From AG-12 sp027339635 (lineage in GTDB: Bacteria > Chloroflexota > Dormibacteria > Aeolococcales > Bog-877): 25,837 nucleotides of DNA. The stretch is from the NCBI GenBank assembly GCA_027339635.1, contig DAHWNZ010000039.1, forward strand, positions 1 to 25,837. The letters run 5' to 3'. The translations under genes and the position numbers were made by a program. Under the pieces are notes generated by a model. That model saw only the letters and a program-made list of their open reading frames with translations, was not told the DNA's origin and ran no database searches. Shown one piece after another: positions 23,045-25,837 of this stretch (position 1 is its first letter; every line of letters starts with the position of its first letter).

Positions 23045-24224
23045 GTCGGCGCTGCAGCGGTCCCGCCGGTGGAGTTGGGAGCCGCACCGCCGACACCTGA
23101 TCGCTGCGGCGATCCGGGAAGAGGCGCGAGATCTCCGGGGGCAGCGGTAGGCCCATGTCGAAGAGGCGATCCAGGATCTGGGGCCTGACGCCGGTCAGCA
23201 CCATCTCGCTCTTCAGGTTGCCCTGCTGGTCCGCACCCTCAGCCTTCATGAGGAATATGTCCTGCATCGTGATGGTCTCGCCCTCCATCCCCACAACCTC
23301 GCTGATCGCGGTGATCTTGCGGCTGCCGTCGCGCAGCCGGTTCAGCTGCACCACGATGTTGATGGCCGAGGCGATCTGCTGCCGGATCGCCTTGGCCGGG
23401 AGCTCGATCCCTCCCATCAAGACCTGGGTCTCCAGGCGGGAGAGGCTATCCCGGGGCGTGTTCGCGTGAACCGTGGTCATGGAGCCGTCGTGGCCCGTGT
23501 TCATGGCCTGGAGCATGTCCAGCGCCTCGCCGCCTCTCACCTCTCCGACGACGATCCGGTCCGGGCGCATCCGCAGGGCGTTGATCACCAGCTCCCGGAT
23601 TCCGATGCGCCCCTCGCCGCGGACATCCGGCGGGCGTGACTCCATGCGGCACACGTGCTCCTGGTGGAGCTGCAGCTCAGCCGCATCCTCCACGGTGACG
23701 ATCCGCTCGTCCGGCGGGATGAAGCCAGAGCAGATGTTGAGCAGGGTGGTCTTCCCGGCGCCGGTTCCCCCGGAGATCAGGATGTTGGCGCGGGCGAGGA
23801 CGCAGGCCTGCAGGAAGGAGGCCGCGGCCTCGTTCAGGGTTCCGAAGTGAATCAGGTCCGTGACCCGCATGCGTTCCCTGGCGAACTTTCGGATCGTGAG
23901 CAGCGGCCCATCGATGGCGACCGGCGGCACGACCGCGTTGACTCGGGAACCGTCCAGTAGGCGGGCGTCGCAAAGCGGCTGCCGGGTGTCGATCCTGCGA
24001 CCGACCGCAGAGACGATCAGGTCGATCACCTTCATCAGGTGATCTGTGTCCTTGAAGCGCACGTCGGTCAGGACGATCCGCCCATGGGACTCCACGTAAA
24101 CCATGTCGGGACCGACGACCATGATCTCGGTCAGGTTGTCGTCCTCCAGCAGGATCCGCAACGGCCCGAGGGCCTGCAGGTATCCCTCCTGGTCGGCAAG
24201 CGATTCGTGTTGAGTGACAGCCAT
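23037..24224 (-). CDS. Tad pilus assembly ATPase, TadA/CpaF family
   Basis: Cytoplasmic secretion ATPase that powers type IVc (Tad/Flp) pilus assembly. 395 residues: N-terminal domain with LTEIMVVGPDMVYVE, the conserved IDTRQPLCDARLLDGSRVNAV stretch (78-98; broken here at 20 residues as IDTRQPLCDARLLDGSRVNA), Walker A SGGTGAGKTT (151-160), Asp box TVEDAAEL, Walker B RIVVGEVRGGEA (223-234) and His box NTGHDGSMTTVHAN. It is shorter at the N-terminus than many CpaF proteins. GGGAG nine bases before the ATG supports the start, three bases after the DUF192 gene. In most tad loci this gene precedes tadB and tadC; here it follows them. Confidence 0.93.
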   Translation of the reverse strand: MAVTQHESLADQEGYLQALGPLRILLEDDNLTEIMVVGPDMVYVESHGRIVLTDVRFKDTDHLMKVIDLIVSAVGRRIDTRQPLCDARLLDGSRVNAVVPPVAIDGPLLTIRKFARERMRVTDLIHFGTLNEAAASFLQACVLARANILISGGTGAGKTTLLNICSGFIPPDERIVTVEDAAELQLHQEHVCRMESRPPDVRGEGRIGIRELVINALRMRPDRIVVGEVRGGEALDMLQAMNTGHDGSMTTVHANTPRDSLSRLETQVLMGGIELPAKAIRQQIASAINIVVQLNRLRDGSRKITAISEVVGMEGETITMQDIFLMKAEGADQQGNLKSEMVLTGVRPQILDRLFDMGLPLPPEISRLFPDRRSDQVSAVRLPTPPAGPLQRRLG

Positions 24225-24227
24225 GGC

Positions 24228-24716
24228 TTATTCTCCCGCTCGTGGGGCCGCGGTCCTCGGTGGAACCCTGCGGCCAGAGGTGTGTGGATCGGTTGTCCCC
24301 GGCACCGTGAAGTTGAGCCTGGTGCCGGGCACGATGTTCAGGCGCCGCAGGGCGCCAGGAGCCAGCTCGAGCGCCGAGTGCGCCCCCCGAACGGGCAGCA
24401 GGGTGACCCCGAACGGCCGCAGCGACCAGGGGCGCATGCCTGGCACCTGACGGACCACTACCCCCTGCCTGTCCAGGAATGCCAGGTCAATCGCTGCTCG
24501 CATGAAGAACATGTGGATGCTGCGGCAGGGCACCAGCCACAAACCCTCATCCGGGGCTAGCTCGGGACGTCCCATCAGCCCCAGAAAGCGCGACCACACG
24601 CTCCTGGCTACGGCGACTCGCCCGACCGCTTCATCACCGCCTTCGACGCTCACGCTGACCACGCCGCCAGCAGGCCGGCTCCTCCCTGCGAGCATCGCGA
24701 CCCGGTCAGCTGACAT
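24228..24716 (-). CDS. DUF192 family protein
   Basis: 162 residues with the DUF192 hallmarks: RSVWSRFLGLMGRPEL (39-53), EGLWLVPCRSIHMFFMRAAID (57-77, split as EGLWLVPCRS and IHMFFMRAAID), AFLDRQGVVV, RPWSLRP and HSALELAPGAL. DUF192 proteins are small beta-rich proteins of unknown function, often exported; this one has no obvious signal peptide. Its gene overlaps the tadC end by 11 bases and precedes the Tad ATPase by 3 bases, so it is embedded in the pilus operon. The ATG at 24716 lacks a clear ribosome site; an ATG at 24695 is an alternative. The C-terminus (about 140-162) is Pro/Arg-rich and poorly conserved-looking. Confidence 0.88.
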   Translation of the reverse strand: MSADRVAMLAGRSRPAGGVVSVSVEGGDEAVGRVAVARSVWSRFLGLMGRPELAPDEGLWLVPCRSIHMFFMRAAIDLAFLDRQGVVVRQVPGMRPWSLRPFGVTLLPVRGAHSALELAPGALRRLNIVPGTRLNFTVPGTTDPHTSGRRVPPRTAAPRAGE

Positions 24717-25629
24717 GGAACAGCAGGTGAATGGCGGCAGGGCCGAGCAGGATCACAAACAGAGCCGGAAAGATGCACCCAACCATGGGGAAGAGCATCT
24801 TGAGGCTCGCCTGCTGCGCCTTGGCCTCGGCCTTCTGGCGGCGGCGGCGGCGCAGTTCATCGGACTGGATGCGCAGCACTCGGGCGATCCCGACGCCCAA
24901 TTGATCGGACTGCACCAGAGCCTGGATGAAGGCGTTGAGCTCGGGGACGCCCGAACGCTTCCCCAACTCCTCCAGGGCTTCCTGCCGGGGACGTCCGAGC
25001 CGAATCTCGTTGAGCACGAAAGCGAACTCCCTCGAGAGCGCGTTGTCGAACTTCTCGACGACCCGGGTCAGCGCAGCGTCGAAGCCGAGGCCGGCTTCAA
25101 CGCTGATGCACAGGAGGTCGAGCGCGTTCGGCAGGGCCAGGGTGATCTCCTTCTGCCGCGCCTTGACGATCCTCTTCAGGTAGTACTGCGGCGCGATGTA
25201 CCCCGCTATCACCCCGAACGCCAAACCCAGGATGACGGGGAGGTTGAGCAGCGCCGCCAGCCCCAGTCCGGCCAGCCCGAGCACAACTGCCAGAGCGATC
25301 TGCACGGCAACCAGGCTGGCGGCGTTGATTCCCAGTGGACGCCCCGCCAAATCGATCATCACCTGCAGCTTCTGGGCCTGGTCCTTCGGCTGCAGGGCGG
25401 CCACCCGCCGCCCCATCCGATCCAGGAAGGGCTTTATGAACCGGTCCGAGAAGGGGCGGCTGAGTTCAATCTCATCGAGGGTCTTGGTGTTGTCCTCAGG
25501 GGCCTCGTACACCGCCAGCCTGGCATCCAAGAGATCCACCGGCGGTGCCTTGCGTGATGTGGCTCCGACGACGACCAGGAATATGGCGGCCGCGGCCAGG
25601 ATCCCGACTACGATCGCTTCAGGAGACAT
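24706..25629 (-). CDS. tadC: Tad pilus inner-membrane platform protein TadC
   Basis: 307 residues with an N-terminal membrane segment (4-22), two central segments (about 100-150), a cytoplasmic type II secretion F domain (about 160-280) and a last membrane segment (about 283-303). The F domain includes LPNALDLLCISVEAGLGFDAAL, FVLNEIRLGRPRQEALEELGKR, LVQSDQLGVGIARVLR and the RRRRRQKAEAKAQQASLKMLFP stretch, all given here only as landmarks shortened to LPNALDLLCISVEAG, EIRLGRPRQEAL and KAEAKAQQASLKMLFP. It anchors the pilus assembly ATPase together with TadB. GAGGT eight bases before the ATG supports the start, which lies 3 bases past the tadB stop. Confidence 0.92.
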   Translation of the reverse strand: MSPEAIVVGILAAAAIFLVVVGATSRKAPPVDLLDARLAVYEAPEDNTKTLDEIELSRPFSDRFIKPFLDRMGRRVAALQPKDQAQKLQVMIDLAGRPLGINAASLVAVQIALAVVLGLAGLGLAALLNLPVILGLAFGVIAGYIAPQYYLKRIVKARQKEITLALPNALDLLCISVEAGLGFDAALTRVVEKFDNALSREFAFVLNEIRLGRPRQEALEELGKRSGVPELNAFIQALVQSDQLGVGIARVLRIQSDELRRRRRQKAEAKAQQASLKMLFPMVGCIFPALFVILLGPAAIHLLFHVS

Positions 25630-25632
25630 CGA

Positions 25633-25837
25633 TCAGACCTCAATGTTGGCGATGCGCTGCATCACATAGAAGGCGAACCCAATGGAGATGCCGCACCCGA
25701 TGAGAATGTAGGGTCCGGGCCCCTTAAACGAGAGCAAGGGTGCGATGTAGGCGGGGTTGATTGCCTGCAAGACCAGAGCCAAGGCTATCGGCAGACCGGT
25801 GATGATGTAGCTCGAGGCCCGCGCCTGGGCCGTCAGG
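25633..25837 (-). CDS. tadB: Tad pilus platform protein TadB, C-terminal part (cut by window edge)
   Basis: The last 67 codons of a gene entering from the right edge; the first full codon is at 25836. The translation begins LTAQARASSYIITGLPIALA and includes AINPAYIAPLLSF. It ends GFAFYVMQRIANIEV, matching the TadB C-terminus, which has a TAQ-R-S segment, a membrane segment, INP-Y, a second membrane segment and a terminal RI-NIEV. The stop TGA (25635-25633) lies 3 bases before the tadC start. The upstream part is not visible. Confidence 0.88.
   Translation of the reverse strand, partial: LTAQARASSYIITGLPIALALVLQAINPAYIAPLLSFKGPGPYILIGCGISIGFAFYVMQRIANIEV

Noticed and set aside
1..25837. CRISPR arrays, insertion sequences, phage or toxin-antitoxin genes
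   Set aside because: No regularly spaced repeats, transposase or integrase motifs, terminal inverted repeats or small paired toxin-like genes were seen; the region is housekeeping plus surface genes.

Overview
The window is a GC-rich bacterial chromosome segment, densely coded and almost entirely on the minus strand. Gene content and style suggest a soil-type member of the Chloroflexota / Candidatus Dormibacterota neighbourhood: Tad pilus genes, several GT87-type membrane mannosyltransferase homologues, FtsEX, a lipoylated branched-chain dehydrogenase, a SecA with an extra acidic loop plus a C-terminal zinc tail, and a tRNA without encoded CCA. No lipopolysaccharide genes, phage genes, IS elements or CRISPR arrays are visible. 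The taxonomic placement is inference.

Layout from left to right. Positions 1-318 hold nothing assignable. A GT87-like membrane protein (319-1743) is followed by a 445-base gene-free stretch full of inverted repeats, then tRNA-Val(UAC). Next is a cluster read leftwards: E1alpha, E1beta and E2 of a branched-chain-type 2-oxoacid dehydrogenase, lipoyl synthase LipA, octanoyltransferase LipB, and a small unknown gene whose stop codon lies inside the tRNA gene (2251-7798). Upstream are ftsX, ftsE and prfB (7898-10867). prfB contains an intact programmed +1 frameshift site, so an ordinary ORF call misses its first 63 residues. A single plus-strand gene (10993-12777, large GT-C-like membrane protein) and a convergent GT87 gene (12937-14223) then separate prfB from secA (14474-17161).

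The right third reads as one long leftward run with overlapping or nearly touching genes: tadB (cut by the window edge), tadC, a DUF192 gene, a TadA/CpaF ATPase, a secreted CAP-domain protein, an ABC ATPase with its large MacB/FtsX-type permease, a GT87 membrane protein, a 76-codon small ORF, and secA. The small ORF ends in an ATGA overlap with the secA start, the place where secM sits in enterobacteria.

Functionally the window joins three themes. The first is a self-contained lipoylation and branched-chain oxoacid oxidation unit: LipB and LipA make the cofactor that E2 carries. The second is core division, translation and secretion (ftsEX, prfB, secA). The third is cell-surface construction (Tad pilus, CAP protein, ABC exporter and polytopic GT-C proteins). 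The most notable observations are the prfB recoding site, the small ORF coupled to secA, the set of mutually exclusive hairpins at 1912-1957, the gene-tRNA overlap, and the unusual Tad gene order with DUF192 between TadC and the ATPase. No clearly new defence or mobile system was found.
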